Source: Symbiobacteriaceae bacterium (lineage in GTDB: Bacteria; Bacillota; Sulfobacillia; Symbiobacteriales; Symbiobacteriaceae). Taken from it: 35,190 nucleotides of DNA. The stretch's first letter is position 1. Each line of letters opens with the position of its first letter. Under the pieces are notes generated by a model. That model had not been told where the DNA came from. It was given only the letters and a program-made list of their open reading frames with translations, and did not search any database. Of the stretch, positions 1 through 8,654 are shown piece by piece. The DNA is taken from the NCBI GenBank assembly GCA_029239785.1, contig JARBUG010000081.1, positions 1 through 35,190 of the forward strand, given 5' to 3'. The translations under genes and the position numbers were made by a program.

Positions 1-1815
1 TTCACCAACAAGGCCGCCCAAGAAATGCGGGAGCGCGCCAAAGCACTGGTCGGCGACGCGGCCGAACGGGTCATGATTCGCACCTTCCACTCGGCTGCCG
101 TCGTGCTGTTGCGTGAAAGCCTGCACCAGTACCCCCAGGCTGGGCGCGACAAGAAGTTCTCTATCGCCGACCCGTCGGCGCAGCTCGCCCTGGTCAAAGA
201 AGCGATCGCGGAGCGAAACTTCGACATCAAGGCCAATAAGCCCGAGACCTTTCTCTGGCGCATTGGTCGCTACAAGAACGAAATGGCCGATGCCGACACG
301 CTGCTCTACCGGCGGGCCAATAACCCGCTCATGGACTGGCCCCGGGTCCAGACGATGATCGGTGAGACCGACCGGTACGTTAACCGCCTCACGGCGGAGA
401 TCTGGAAGCGCTACGACGAGAAGCTGCGTGCGACGAACATGTTCGACTTCGATGACCTGATCAACGTCTTCGTGCGGATGTTGATGGACGTTCCCGCCGT
501 GCGCGAGAAGTACCAGGGCCGCTTCCACTACATTCAGGTCGATGAGTTTCAGGACACCAACATCGCCCAGCTGCAAATGGTCAAGCTGCTCGCCGGCGAC
601 CGCCAGAACGTGATGGCCGTCGGCGACGACGCCCAGTCCATTTACAGCTGGCGCAGCGCCGACATCCGCTGCATTTTGGAGTTTGAGCGGATCTTTACCG
701 GGGCGAAAATGGTCCTGCTGGAGCAGAACTACCGCTCCTCGGCCTCCATTCTGAAGGTGGCCAACCGGTTGATCAGCCATAACAAGAACCAGCGGGCCAA
801 AACGCTCTTCACCGCCAGCGGCGATGGCTGGCCGGTGCGCACCTATGAGGCCGACAGCGATCTTGACGAGGCCCGCTTCGTCGTCGCCGAAATCAAGAAG
901 GCCGCAGCGCTGGGGCGAAAGTACTCGGATTTTGCCGTGCTGGTGCGGGTCGGGGCACAGTCACGCGTCTTCGAAGACCGGCTGCGGGAGGAGGGGGTGC
1001 CTTTCACCGTGGTGGGCGGTCCCAGCTTTTACGACCGGCGTGAGGTGCAGGACTGCATGGCCTACGTTCGCCTGCTGGACAACCCCAAGGACTCGGTCAG
1101 CTTCGAGCGAGTGCTCTCGGCGCCGAAGAAGGGCATCGGTGAGCGGGGGTACCAGAAGCTTCTGGCCCTGGCCTCGCAGCGGGAGCTTGATTTGATTCAT
1201 GCCCTGAAGGTCGCGGTGGACGAGAAGGTGCTGACCGACCAGGCCGCCGCCGGCGCCATGAAGGCCCACGCCCTGTTCGAACACGCCCGCCGTGAGATTG
1301 ACGCCGACCGGCCCTTCCCCCAGGTGGTGGAGGAGTTGGTGCGTGAGAGCGGCCTGATCGGCGCCCTGGAGGCGGAGGACAAGCAGAAAGAAGAGCGCCG
1401 GGCCGACATGGTCCGCTCGGTCATCACCTCGCTGTACGAGAGCCGCCGGCGCTGGCCGAACCTGACCCTGCACGGCTACCTCGACCGTCTGTCGCTCTCC
1501 GATGCGCAAGACGGTGACAAGGGCGACGATGTGGTCAAGATTCAGTCGATCCACTCGTCCAAGGGGCTGGAATACCCCGTGGTTTTTGTCGTAGGCATGG
1601 AGCAGGGCATGCTGCCCAACCGCCGGGCGCTGGAAGAAGGCAACCTGGAGGAGGAGCGGCGGCTGGCCTATGTGGCGATGACCCGGGCGCGGGAACTGCT
1701 TTACCTGACGGGCTGCCGCATTCGCTCCGACCGGGGCGGGTTCAGCGTTACGGAAGCGTCGCAGTTCCTGGAGGAGGCGCTGGGCGGTCAACTGCCGGCG
1801 GTCGGGAGCGTGTGA
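1..1815 (+). CDS. UvrD/PcrA/Rep-family ATP-dependent DNA helicase (5' end outside window)
   Basis: This is a superfamily 1A 3'-5' DNA helicase of the kind used in repair and replication-fork restart. The reading frame is open from base 1 (FTNKAAQEM, motif Ia), so the start and the Walker A motif lie upstream of the window. Visible motifs, in order, are VDEFQDTN (motif II, Walker B), GDDAQSIYSWRSAD (motif III), LEQNYRSS (motif IV), IQSIHSSKGLEYPVVF (motif V) and ERRLAYVAMTRAREL (motif VI). The roughly 605 visible residues plus the missing N-terminus fit the usual length of about 650-750. It ends without the long PcrA C-terminal tail and could be PcrA, Rep or a paralogue, so no symbol is given. 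The family assignment is secure; the exact role is not. Confidence 0.95.
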   Translation, partial: FTNKAAQEMRERAKALVGDAAERVMIRTFHSAAVVLLRESLHQYPQAGRDKKFSIADPSAQLALVKEAIAERNFDIKANKPETFLWRIGRYKNEMADADTLLYRRANNPLMDWPRVQTMIGETDRYVNRLTAEIWKRYDEKLRATNMFDFDDLINVFVRMLMDVPAVREKYQGRFHYIQVDEFQDTNIAQLQMVKLLAGDRQNVMAVGDDAQSIYSWRSADIRCILEFERIFTGAKMVLLEQNYRSSASILKVANRLISHNKNQRAKTLFTASGDGWPVRTYEADSDLDEARFVVAEIKKAAALGRKYSDFAVLVRVGAQSRVFEDRLREEGVPFTVVGGPSFYDRREVQDCMAYVRLLDNPKDSVSFERVLSAPKKGIGERGYQKLLALASQRELDLIHALKVAVDEKVLTDQAAAGAMKAHALFEHARREIDADRPFPQVVEELVRESGLIGALEAEDKQKEERRADMVRSVITSLYESRRRWPNLTLHGYLDRLSLSDAQDGDKGDDVVKIQSIHSSKGLEYPVVFVVGMEQGMLPNRRALEEGNLEEERRLAYVAMTRARELLYLTGCRIRSDRGGFSVTEASQFLEEALGGQLPAVGSV

Positions 1816-1942
1816 GTGACCGTTCCCGGCGGTTGTGGTAAACTGTTGGCGTTTGCCGTAGAATGACAGGCCCTCTGGTGACGTAGTCTACCGATGGCTG
1901 TACGTCCTATGGCTGCAGCCTTACGAGAAGGGGTCTTTTGAC

Positions 1943-2737
1943 TTGACCATTATCCAAGCCGTCATTTTGGGCCTGGTTCAGGGCCTGGGCGAATTTCTGC
2001 CCATTTCCAGTTCGGCGCACCTGATCCTGATTCCGTGGTTCTTCGGTTTTAGTGCCGGGGGGATCGACTTTGACCTGGCGCTGCATATGGGCACCCTGGT
2101 GGCCGTGACCATTTACTTCTGGCGCGACCTGCTAGGGCTTGCCACGGAGGGGCTGACCAAAGGGACCCGCTCTCCCATGGGCCGGCTGGCCTGGGGGATT
2201 GTGCTCGGCACCCTGCCCGGTGTCGCGGCGGGCTTCCTGCTGGAGGATTGGATCGATGAGCGGTTCCGGGCCAACTACCTGATGATCGGAGTCCTCCTGG
2301 CGGTCATGGGCGTCATTCTCTACCTGGTCGACCGGGGCGGACGGAAGAACCGCTCCCTGGAAGATTTCACTGTCATGGATGGCTTCTGGATGGGCATCGG
2401 CCAGACGTTTGCCTTAATTCCGGGCTTCTCCAGATCGGGCACCAGCATTACCGCCGGGCTCCTGCTCGGCCTCAAGCGGGAAGCAGCCGCCCGGGCTTCG
2501 TTCCTGCTGGGCTGGCCGATTATTCTGGGCGGCGGGCTGCTCCACCTGAAGGACATCGACCCGAGTATGCTCACGTCCGCCTTCTGGACGGGCATCATCG
2601 TAAGTGCGGTGAGCGGCTACCTGGTCATCGCTTTCCTCATGGACTACCTGCGCCGGGGCTCGTTCTTCGTCTTTGCAGCCTACCGGGTCGTGCTGGCCGC
2701 AATTACGATTTTCGTGGCGCTCCTTGGCCTGCGGTAA
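1943..2737 (+). CDS. uppP: Undecaprenyl-diphosphatase UppP (BacA)
   Basis: UppP is an integral membrane enzyme that dephosphorylates undecaprenyl diphosphate, recycling the lipid carrier for peptidoglycan and other envelope polymers; extra copies give bacitracin resistance. The 264-residue length is normal for the family. Both signature regions are present: [14 protein letters not shown] near residues 13-26 (catalytic Glu and Ser) and [10 protein letters not shown] near 159-168 (the Arg-containing motif). Hydrophobic segments span the protein. The start is TTG at 1943, preceded by a purine-rich site GAGAAGGGG at 1925-1933. It has its own intrinsic terminator at 2766-2791, so it is probably monocistronic. 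Confidence 0.95.
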   Translation: MTIIQAVILGLVQGLGEFLPISSSAHLILIPWFFGFSAGGIDFDLALHMGTLVAVTIYFWRDLLGLATEGLTKGTRSPMGRLAWGIVLGTLPGVAAGFLLEDWIDERFRANYLMIGVLLAVMGVILYLVDRGGRKNRSLEDFTVMDGFWMGIGQTFALIPGFSRSGTSITAGLLLGLKREAAARASFLLGWPIILGGGLLHLKDIDPSMLTSAFWTGIIVSAVSGYLVIAFLMDYLRRGSFFVFAAYRVVLAAITIFVALLGLR

Positions 2738-2765
2738 TTTTTCATAGACGATAACGGATGTTCAG

Positions 2766-2791
2766 CCCCGGGCGAATTGCCCGGGGTTTTT
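2766..2791 (+). terminator. Intrinsic terminator after uppP
   Basis: A perfect 8-bp stem, CCCCGGGC/GCCCGGGG, with a GAATT loop is followed by five T residues. It lies 29 bp after the uppP stop codon. Confidence 0.9.
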
Positions 2792-2816
2792 CCATCTGCC
2801 CCCATTCCCGAGAAGG

Positions 2817-2830
2817 AAACGTATACGTTT
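2817..2830. promoter_or_regulatory. Perfect 14-bp palindrome, possible operator
   Basis: AAACGTATACGTTT is a perfect palindrome in the short gap between the uppP terminator and the Hcp-like gene. Its centre is about 40 bp before the ATG. It has the size and symmetry of an operator for a dimeric repressor. No regulator gene lies next to it, so this is a guess from symmetry alone. Confidence 0.35.
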
Positions 2831-2863
2831 ATCCCGAACGTGTAAAAATGAGGAGGCGATAAA

Positions 2864-3499
2864 ATGTTTCTGAAAGCAAAGCGATCGGTGGGGGCTGTCG
2901 CGATCATGGCGGCGGCGATTCTGGCGCTGGTCTTCAGTTTCGGCGGGAGTGCAGTGCGGTTGGCCCGGGCCGAGGACGGTGGGACAGAAGGCGCACAAGC
3001 GGCGGAAGCGACGGCAGCCACCCACGAGCAGAGCGGCCACTCCACCTGGATGAGGCTTAGCGTCAACGGGCAGGAGATTGAAGGTGATTCCTACGACCGG
3101 AAGCGCGAAGGCCAGATCGAAGTGCTGGCCTTCAACCAGAGCGTCACCACCGCCCGGGAGGCCGGGAGCGGTATGGCCACCGGGCGCCGGCAGTACCAGC
3201 CCCTGCTCATTCGTAAGCGCATCGACAAGGCCTCACCCCTGCTCATGAAGGCACTGACCGAGAACAGCGTGGTCGACGCCACCTTCGGGTTCTACCGCCC
3301 GAATCCCACGGGTGACGGCGCCGAGGAACGTTTCTACGAAATCGAAATTCGGCACGGCCGGGTTGCCTCCGTCGAAATCGTCATGGACGAAGCGACCGGC
3401 ATGCCCATGGAGGAGATTACCTTCGTCTTCCAGACCATCGCCTGGACCTACACCAACGGCGGCGTCACGCATGAAGATACCTGGAGCCAGCAAAGATAG
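2864..3499 (+). CDS. Secreted Hcp-like protein (T6SS Hcp fold family) with Sec signal peptide
   Basis: This 211-residue protein has an N-terminal signal peptide (MFLKAKRSVG, a hydrophobic stretch, then a likely cleavage after LARA near residue 37) and an Ala/Glu-rich linker. The domain from about residue 60 to the end looks like Hcp, the ring-forming tube protein of type VI secretion. Family hallmarks seen are the opening strand with the phrase REGQIEVLAFNQSV, a central IRKRIDKASPLLMKAL and the end FQTIAWTYTNGGVTHEDTW. In classical Hcp proteins the last motif reads I-WTY-DG--H-D-W. Hcp normally lacks a signal peptide and works in Gram-negative bacteria, so the role here is unknown; it may be a secreted ring protein or a surface component. 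The start is ATG 2864 with GAGGAGGCG ahead of it. A terminator follows directly. Confidence 0.75.
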   Translation: MFLKAKRSVGAVAIMAAAILALVFSFGGSAVRLARAEDGGTEGAQAAEATAATHEQSGHSTWMRLSVNGQEIEGDSYDRKREGQIEVLAFNQSVTTAREAGSGMATGRRQYQPLLIRKRIDKASPLLMKALTENSVVDATFGFYRPNPTGDGAEERFYEIEIRHGRVASVEIVMDEATGMPMEEITFVFQTIAWTYTNGGVTHEDTWSQQR

Positions 3500-3544
3500 A
3501 GGTAACCTTTCTTCCGCTGACGAAATAGATGCAGGATGGGCAAT

Positions 3545-3575
3545 GGCCTTCCGCTCTGGAAGGCCGTTTGCTTTG
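3545..3575 (+). terminator. Intrinsic terminator after the Hcp-like gene
   Basis: An 8-bp stem, GGCCTTCC/GGAAGGCC, has a 5-nt loop and a T-rich tail (GTTTGCTTT). It starts 46 bp after the Hcp-like stop codon and shows that gene is transcribed alone. Confidence 0.8.
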
Positions 3576-3603
3576 TAAGGCCGTTCATTTTGGAGGAACG
3601 ATA

Positions 3604-4443
3604 TTGTACACAGTTGACGTGATCATCGCCCTGGACGAGGGCGTGGAGCTCACACCCGAGTGGTGGTTTGACCGATACTGCCACGGCGCCCTGCGGGCCG
3701 GAACCATGCCTGAGGAAGTTGCCGACCCGACCCTGGCCAGCCTCTGCGAAGAGACCGACCCTGACACCGGGGAGCGCTTTGCCCGTGTGACCCTGCCCCT
3801 GCCCGCCGACACCGTGCAGGGCCGCGCCCGGGAACTGGCCCACCTGCTTACCTCGGCCTTCAGGGCCGAGGGCTGGACGCTGCGCAAGGACGGAGAGCGC
3901 GACGAAGCGCTGCCCGGCCAGTACGATGGGCCCCTGGAAGCTACCATGGGTGGGACCGGCTATACCGAAGGGCGGGTCTATGCCCAGCGGTGCCTGGCCT
4001 GCGTGCTCTCCGGCGACAGCCGCATCGGCTGTTGCACCGAGGGGTGCGCTTTCTCCCTGGCCGACATCGGGGCGGCGCTGCTCGCCGGCGACGAGGCGTT
4101 TGTCGCCCGGGTGCTGGCCCTGCCGGGCGAAATGGACGGGGTCAAATGGCACCCCTACCTGGGCGCCGGCCGGTGCGTCTTCCACGACCGGAGCTGCGGC
4201 TGCACCCTGCCCCGGGAGCGCATGCCCCTGCAGTGCCGCACCTTCCTTTGCCTGCCCGACAAGCTCCTGCCGCCCGAGTTTCTGGCCGAGTATGACGGTT
4301 ACGTCGATGCCCTGGAGGAGGCGGAGCTCTTCATCGAGGAGCACATGCACGATGTGGGCGGCGTAACGCACCGCAGCCCCCTGGCCGATATCCGAGCGGC
4401 AGCCGCTAAGGCCTTTGCCGCCTGGGAAGCCGGCAAGCGATAA
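3604..4443 (+). CDS. Cysteine-cluster protein, YkgJ-like (probable metal-binding)
   Basis: A 279-residue protein with no signal peptide and a dense cysteine cluster in its second half: RCLACVLSGDSRIGCC, then GCAFSL, then GRCVFHDRSCGCTL and LQCRTFLC. This spacing resembles the YkgJ family of cysteine-cluster proteins, which are thought to bind zinc or an iron-sulfur cluster; the biochemical function is not known. The N-terminal half carries no motif I recognise. The start is taken as TTG 3604 because GGAGG at 3592-3596 sits 7 nt before it. It is flanked by terminators on both sides and is probably monocistronic. Confidence 0.65.
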   Translation: MYTVDVIIALDEGVELTPEWWFDRYCHGALRAGTMPEEVADPTLASLCEETDPDTGERFARVTLPLPADTVQGRARELAHLLTSAFRAEGWTLRKDGERDEALPGQYDGPLEATMGGTGYTEGRVYAQRCLACVLSGDSRIGCCTEGCAFSLADIGAALLAGDEAFVARVLALPGEMDGVKWHPYLGAGRCVFHDRSCGCTLPRERMPLQCRTFLCLPDKLLPPEFLAEYDGYVDALEEAELFIEEHMHDVGGVTHRSPLADIRAAAAKAFAAWEAGKR

Positions 4444-4449
4444 GAGAGA

Positions 4450-4485
4450 CGACCGCAGCCAACCCTGGGCTGCGGTCGAATCATT
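4450..4485 (+). terminator. Intrinsic terminator after the cysteine-cluster gene
   Basis: An 11-bp stem, CGACCGCAGCC/GGCTGCGGTCG, is closed by a short loop and followed by AATCATTT. The T-run is weak, but the position just after a stop codon supports the call. Confidence 0.75.
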
Positions 4486-4607
4486 TGTCTCTGCCCAATC
4501 TATCGATAGAGGAGTATTTTCTATGAACAAAGTTCCTATTTGAAAGGGATTTTGCCCCTTCCTCCGGAACCATAACAGGTATCAATCTTGGCGGAGGGAG
4601 GGCGCCC

Positions 4608-5213
4608 ATGCAGGCAACAGACCAAGACATTCAGGCGCTCTACCGGGCACTTATGGACCGGGACCCCGACTCCTGGCAGGGCGTGTGGACACGTTGGCGC
4701 CCCCGGGTTTGCGGCTGGGTGCGGCGGCATCCGCAGTTCCGATATACGGGCGAGGAAGTAGACTACTTCGTCAACCGGGCTTTTGAAAAGCTCTGGCGGG
4801 CGGTCGATGCGGAGAAGTTAGCCCAGTTCGCGAGCCCTGCCCAACTGATTCAGTACTTTAAGCTCTGTGTACATAGCGTCATTCTGGATGAATTACGGGG
4901 CGCCCGCACTGAAATGGCCACCGTCGCCGCAACGGTCGACGAAATGGCCGACCTTCCCTCTCCGACGCCGGGTGTTGAAGAGACGGCGCTGACGCGGGTG
5001 CGGCGTGACCAACTTTGGTCTACCGTCAACGCACACGTTCGCACGGAGGAGGAACGCGTGCTGGTCATGGCGGGCCTGGTGCGGGGACTGCCCCCGCGGG
5101 AGATCGCCGGCCGTTACCCGGGCCTCTTCGACAGCGTCGCCGATGTGTACCGGATCAAACGGAACCTGCTAGAACGCCTGAGTCGTGACAAAAGACTTCG
5201 CGAATTTTTGTAA
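4608..5213 (+). CDS. ECF-like RNA polymerase sigma factor
   Basis: A 201-residue protein with the layout of a small group 4 sigma factor. A region 2-like helical block comes first (about residues 20-100; VDYFVNRAFEKLWRAV and IQYFKLCVHSVILDELRGAR, the latter like the region 2.4 promoter-recognition helix). A linker and a C-terminal region 4-like helix-turn-helix follow (about 140-195; EERVLVMAGLVRGLPPREIAGRYP). The sequence diverges from standard ECF factors, so the match is moderate. The start is ATG 4608 after a very strong GGAGGGAGG site. It heads a four-gene operon with an anti-sigma-like protein, a CHAT protease and a subtilase, and probably drives that operon or a linked regulon. Confidence 0.8.
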   Translation: MQATDQDIQALYRALMDRDPDSWQGVWTRWRPRVCGWVRRHPQFRYTGEEVDYFVNRAFEKLWRAVDAEKLAQFASPAQLIQYFKLCVHSVILDELRGARTEMATVAATVDEMADLPSPTPGVEETALTRVRRDQLWSTVNAHVRTEEERVLVMAGLVRGLPPREIAGRYPGLFDSVADVYRIKRNLLERLSRDKRLREFL

Positions 5214-5281
5214 GTAGTATGCGCGAATATGGTGGTCCGCATCGTTTCGTTTGGTAGACGGACTACGCAGGGGTGGATGGA

Positions 5282-5872
5282 TTGAACCGCAAAGAAACAC
5301 AACTCGAGCGCCTCGAAGCGAGGCTGCACGACCAGTTGCGGACCGAGTGCCCGCCGCCCGATGTGCTGGGCGAGGCGGCCATGAATCTGCTAACCCCCGC
5401 CGAAGCAGAGACCGTGGCTGCACACTTACGCGCCTGTCCGGCGTGCCGGGGCGAAGTGGAAGAACTGCGCGAGTTCTGGGACACGGCCGATGAACAGAGC
5501 CCGTGGGAAGAGATCAAAGAGCTGGTCTTCAACTGGGTTTCCTCTCCCATACAGCAGCCCGCGCTGGCGCTGGCCGGCATTCGCGGGACCATGACCCGGG
5601 CGCAGACCTTCAGCGCTGCGCACCTCTGGCTGGCCGTGACCGTGCAGGAAGGGGAACGGGGCCGCAAGAACTTGCTTGCCCTGGTCACCCGCGAAGACGG
5701 ATACCCATTGGAGCACGGCAGCGCCTGGCTTTCCCAGGAAAATCGCCTCTTCTCCGGCGGCCGGGTGGACAGCCACGGCAACCTGGTCATCTCTGACCTT
5801 GAACCGGGTACCTACGACCTGGGCATTCAGTGTGACGGCACCCGCATCTGGGTGCGTGGGGTGAGCGTGTGA
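5282..5872 (+). CDS. Zinc-finger anti-sigma-like protein (putative)
   Basis: A 196-residue protein. Near residues 40-55 it has HLRACPACRGE, the His-x3-Cys-x2-Cys signature of zinc-binding anti-sigma (ZAS) domains, preceded by an AAMNLLTPAEAE helix. No membrane segment is seen, so it looks cytoplasmic. The C-terminal half (about 100-196) is beta-rich, with a phrase like SDLEPGTYDLGIQC that resembles a small carboxypeptidase-regulatory-like or Ig-type fold. A GTG at 5273 could also start the protein; TTG 5282 is preferred because AGGGGTGG at 5269-5276 is well spaced. Its place directly after a sigma gene suggests it holds that sigma factor inactive. Its stop overlaps the next gene by 4 nt (GTGA). 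Confidence 0.7.
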   Translation: MNRKETQLERLEARLHDQLRTECPPPDVLGEAAMNLLTPAEAETVAAHLRACPACRGEVEELREFWDTADEQSPWEEIKELVFNWVSSPIQQPALALAGIRGTMTRAQTFSAAHLWLAVTVQEGERGRKNLLALVTREDGYPLEHGSAWLSQENRLFSGGRVDSHGNLVISDLEPGTYDLGIQCDGTRIWVRGVSV

Positions 5873-8631
5873 CCGACGATTTGGAGCAACGGCTGCGGGA
5901 CCTGCAGGCTGAGTGGTCCCGTATCAGCATGAAGAACGTAACCGAAGCACACAACGTCGCCGAAGAATCGATGGCGATTGCAGCAGGGGCAGGACCAGTC
6001 GTCCGGGCCCTTGCTTTGCGTACCTATGGCAATAGTCTGCGGGCGCTGGGCCGTCTGCCGGAAGCCCTGGAGGCCATGACAGAGGCCGAGAACCTGTGGC
6101 GCAAGGCCGGTGACGAGGTAGAGTGGGCGCGCACGATTAACTCGGCGCTGCCCATTTTGGTCCAGTTGGATCGCAACCGGGTGGCCATCAAGGCCGCCAG
6201 GACTGCACTGGGCCTCCTCCTGAAGAATGGAGAGAAGCCGGCTGCTGCGCGCCTGCTCAACAACATGGGCGCCATGTATGGGAACATGGGCCGCCCTACC
6301 GATGCGCTCAAGTGCTTTACCGACGGAGAGGAGTTGGCGCGGGAGACGGGCCAGCCGGACTACCAGGCGCGCCTGCAGTTGAACAGCACCCTGGTGCTCC
6401 AGCAGCTGGGGCGCCATCGCGAGTCGGTGACCACATGTGCCCGGGCCCTGCGCCACTGGCGCCGGCGCGGCGCCCCGGTAATGCTGGCCAAGGCCTTGCA
6501 GGCGGGCGCCATCGCCCACCTGCACATGGGCCACTTTGGCAAGGCGTTGCGGCGGTTCAGCCGGGCCAGAGGCCTCTTTGAGTCGCTCTCATCGGCGCGT
6601 GATGTGGCGGTGTGCGACCTGTATATCGCAGCCTGCTACCTGGAACTGAACCGGTACGACCAGATGCTGGCCCGCACCCGGCGGGTGGCGGAGGTCCTCG
6701 ACCCGGCCCAGCATGGGTTCCAGCATGCCTGGGTGCATTTGTATGAAGGCGTGGCGTTCGCCCGGACCGGGCGCCCCGACGAGGCCCGTCGCTCCCTGGC
6801 GCAGGCCTGCGGCTGGTTTGAGGAGCGGGGCCATTCTGCCTGGGCCGGCAAGGCCCGCCTGGAGGAGGCCGAACTGCTGCTGGCCGGCGGCGAGCCCGCA
6901 AAGGCCAGCACGGCGGCGGCCAAGGCGGCACGCCTCTTTGCTGCCGCCGCCATGCCCACCGAAGAGGCCAGAGCCAAACTTTTGATGGCCGAAAGCAGCC
7001 TGGCGGCAGGCAAAGTCAAAGCCGCCGATATGGCAGCCTTTGAGGCCTTCTCCCGGTTTGACAAGGCCCGCATGCCCGGCCCGGCCTTCCGGTGCCTCCA
7101 TTTGCAGGCCCGGGTCGCCATGCGCCGGCAGAACTGGGCGGCCGCCCACAAGTACCTCACGAGAGCCATTGCCACGGCCGAGCGAATTCGCTCCACCGTG
7201 CATGTCAGCTTCCGCCGCAGTTTTCTTGATGACAAAGCCAGCGTCTACGCAGACCTGGTCTGGGTCCAACTGCTCCAGGGGCGAGTTCGGCAGGCCCACC
7301 GGTTGGTCGACCTAGCCAAGTCGCGGGCGCTGGTCGATGAGCTGACAGTCATGCCGCAGCGGCGCCGGCATCAGGTTGCACCGGCTGATCAGGAGCTGCT
7401 GGCGGAGATCAACCTGATCCGTCGGCAGTACCAGGAACTGACGGCGCCCATGCAGCTCGGGCCGGAAGAGGCGATTGCCCTGCGTGGCAGCGTTTTGAGC
7501 ATACCGGCCCAGCGGGCCCAGTTGGAGGCCCGGCTGGCTGCCCTCTGGGACGAGTGGGAGCTGCGGCAGGTCGGCAGCGCCGGGAAGTCCGCCGCACGGC
7601 ATCTGCCGGGCGTGCGGGAAGCGACCCGCAAACTGGCCCCTGGCACGGCCCTGGTCGAGTATTTCATGACGGGCGCCCGCCTGATCGCCTTCGTCTCCGA
7701 CCGTACCGGGCTGAAAGGCTGGGTCGACCTCGGCTCGCCGGACCCGGTTCGCCGGCACCTGGAGCTGCTGCAGCTAAACCTTGACACAGCGGTGCTGGGC
7801 GCCGGTCAGGCCCCGCCCGGGCTGGCCCGCAACGCCCGCTCGCTGCTGGAGTCGCTCTACCGCCACCTCTGGGAGCCATTGCTTCCGAAGTTGGGTGAAT
7901 ACCAGGCGGTCGTCATCATCCCCCATGGCATTCTGCATTTGGTGCCGTTCGAGGCCCTGTACAGCGGCAGCCGGTACCTGGTGCAGGAGGCCGAGATTTC
8001 GCTGGCGCCGTCCCGGGCGGCCTGGCTCAAGTGCCTGGAGCGGGCCGAGGGGGCGGGGGGCGAGGCCCTGGCCGACTTCGTTCTCGGTTATAACGTGGCG
8101 GGCCTCCTGCCGTTTATTGATGTGGAGGCGAGCGCCGTCGCCGCGGCCCTCCAGGCGGAGCCGCTGCTGCACGACCAGGCAACGGTCGGCGCCCTGGCTG
8201 AGGCCGGGTCGCGGCGGGTGGTCCATCTGGCGGCCCACGGCGAATTCCGGCTGGACAACCCGCATTTCTCCACGCTGCTGCTGGCCGACGGACCGCTGAC
8301 CGCCGCCGATGCCGCCGCCCTGCACCTCGACAGCGCCCTGGTGGCCCTGAGCGGCTGCGAAACCGGGCTGAGCCGGGTGACCCGGGGCGAGGAGTTGATG
8401 GGCATGGTCTCCGCCTTCCTGCAGGCCGGCAGCGCTTCGGTGCTGGCCAGCCGCTGGCGGGTCGACGACCGGAACACGGCCGATTTAATGGAACGCTTCT
8501 ACCAGGGACTGCTCGCCGGCGAGGGCAAGGCGGAGGCGCTGCGCCACGGACAGATCCTGCTGGCCGAACAGGGACTGCACCCGCTCTACTGGGCAGCGTT
8601 CTGCCTGGTTGGCCATAGTGGACCGCTCTAA
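5869..8631 (+). CDS. TPR-CHAT protein, caspase-like cysteine protease
   Basis: A 920-residue protein. Residues 1 to about 480 are helical TPR-type repeats (for example RTYGNSLRALGRLPEALE and LNNMGAMYGNMGRPTDALK). A coiled linker follows. The last 280 residues are a CHAT domain, a caspase/separase-fold protease. The catalytic pair is clear: His790 in HLAAHGEF and Cys830 in ALSGCETG, followed by SVLASRWRVDD and a final LYWAAFCLVG. CHAT proteins cleave partner proteins after activation through their TPR or other sensor parts. Here it follows a sigma/anti-sigma pair and precedes a subtilase, so the likely substrates are operon partners; this is inference. The start is GTG 5869, translationally coupled to the preceding gene. 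Confidence 0.92.
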   Translation: MTDDLEQRLRDLQAEWSRISMKNVTEAHNVAEESMAIAAGAGPVVRALALRTYGNSLRALGRLPEALEAMTEAENLWRKAGDEVEWARTINSALPILVQLDRNRVAIKAARTALGLLLKNGEKPAAARLLNNMGAMYGNMGRPTDALKCFTDGEELARETGQPDYQARLQLNSTLVLQQLGRHRESVTTCARALRHWRRRGAPVMLAKALQAGAIAHLHMGHFGKALRRFSRARGLFESLSSARDVAVCDLYIAACYLELNRYDQMLARTRRVAEVLDPAQHGFQHAWVHLYEGVAFARTGRPDEARRSLAQACGWFEERGHSAWAGKARLEEAELLLAGGEPAKASTAAAKAARLFAAAAMPTEEARAKLLMAESSLAAGKVKAADMAAFEAFSRFDKARMPGPAFRCLHLQARVAMRRQNWAAAHKYLTRAIATAERIRSTVHVSFRRSFLDDKASVYADLVWVQLLQGRVRQAHRLVDLAKSRALVDELTVMPQRRRHQVAPADQELLAEINLIRRQYQELTAPMQLGPEEAIALRGSVLSIPAQRAQLEARLAALWDEWELRQVGSAGKSAARHLPGVREATRKLAPGTALVEYFMTGARLIAFVSDRTGLKGWVDLGSPDPVRRHLELLQLNLDTAVLGAGQAPPGLARNARSLLESLYRHLWEPLLPKLGEYQAVVIIPHGILHLVPFEALYSGSRYLVQEAEISLAPSRAAWLKCLERAEGAGGEALADFVLGYNVAGLLPFIDVEASAVAAALQAEPLLHDQATVGALAEAGSRRVVHLAAHGEFRLDNPHFSTLLLADGPLTAADAAALHLDSALVALSGCETGLSRVTRGEELMGMVSAFLQAGSASVLASRWRVDDRNTADLMERFYQGLLAGEGKAEALRHGQILLAEQGLHPLYWAAFCLVGHSGPL

Positions 8632-8654
8632 TGAGATGACAGGAGAGAATTGGC

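Noticed and set aside
4560..4608. GGAAC at 4566 as an ECF -35 element for self-regulation of the sigma gene
   Set aside because: It would place the start of transcription inside the ribosome binding site of ATG 4608, and no good -10 is present.
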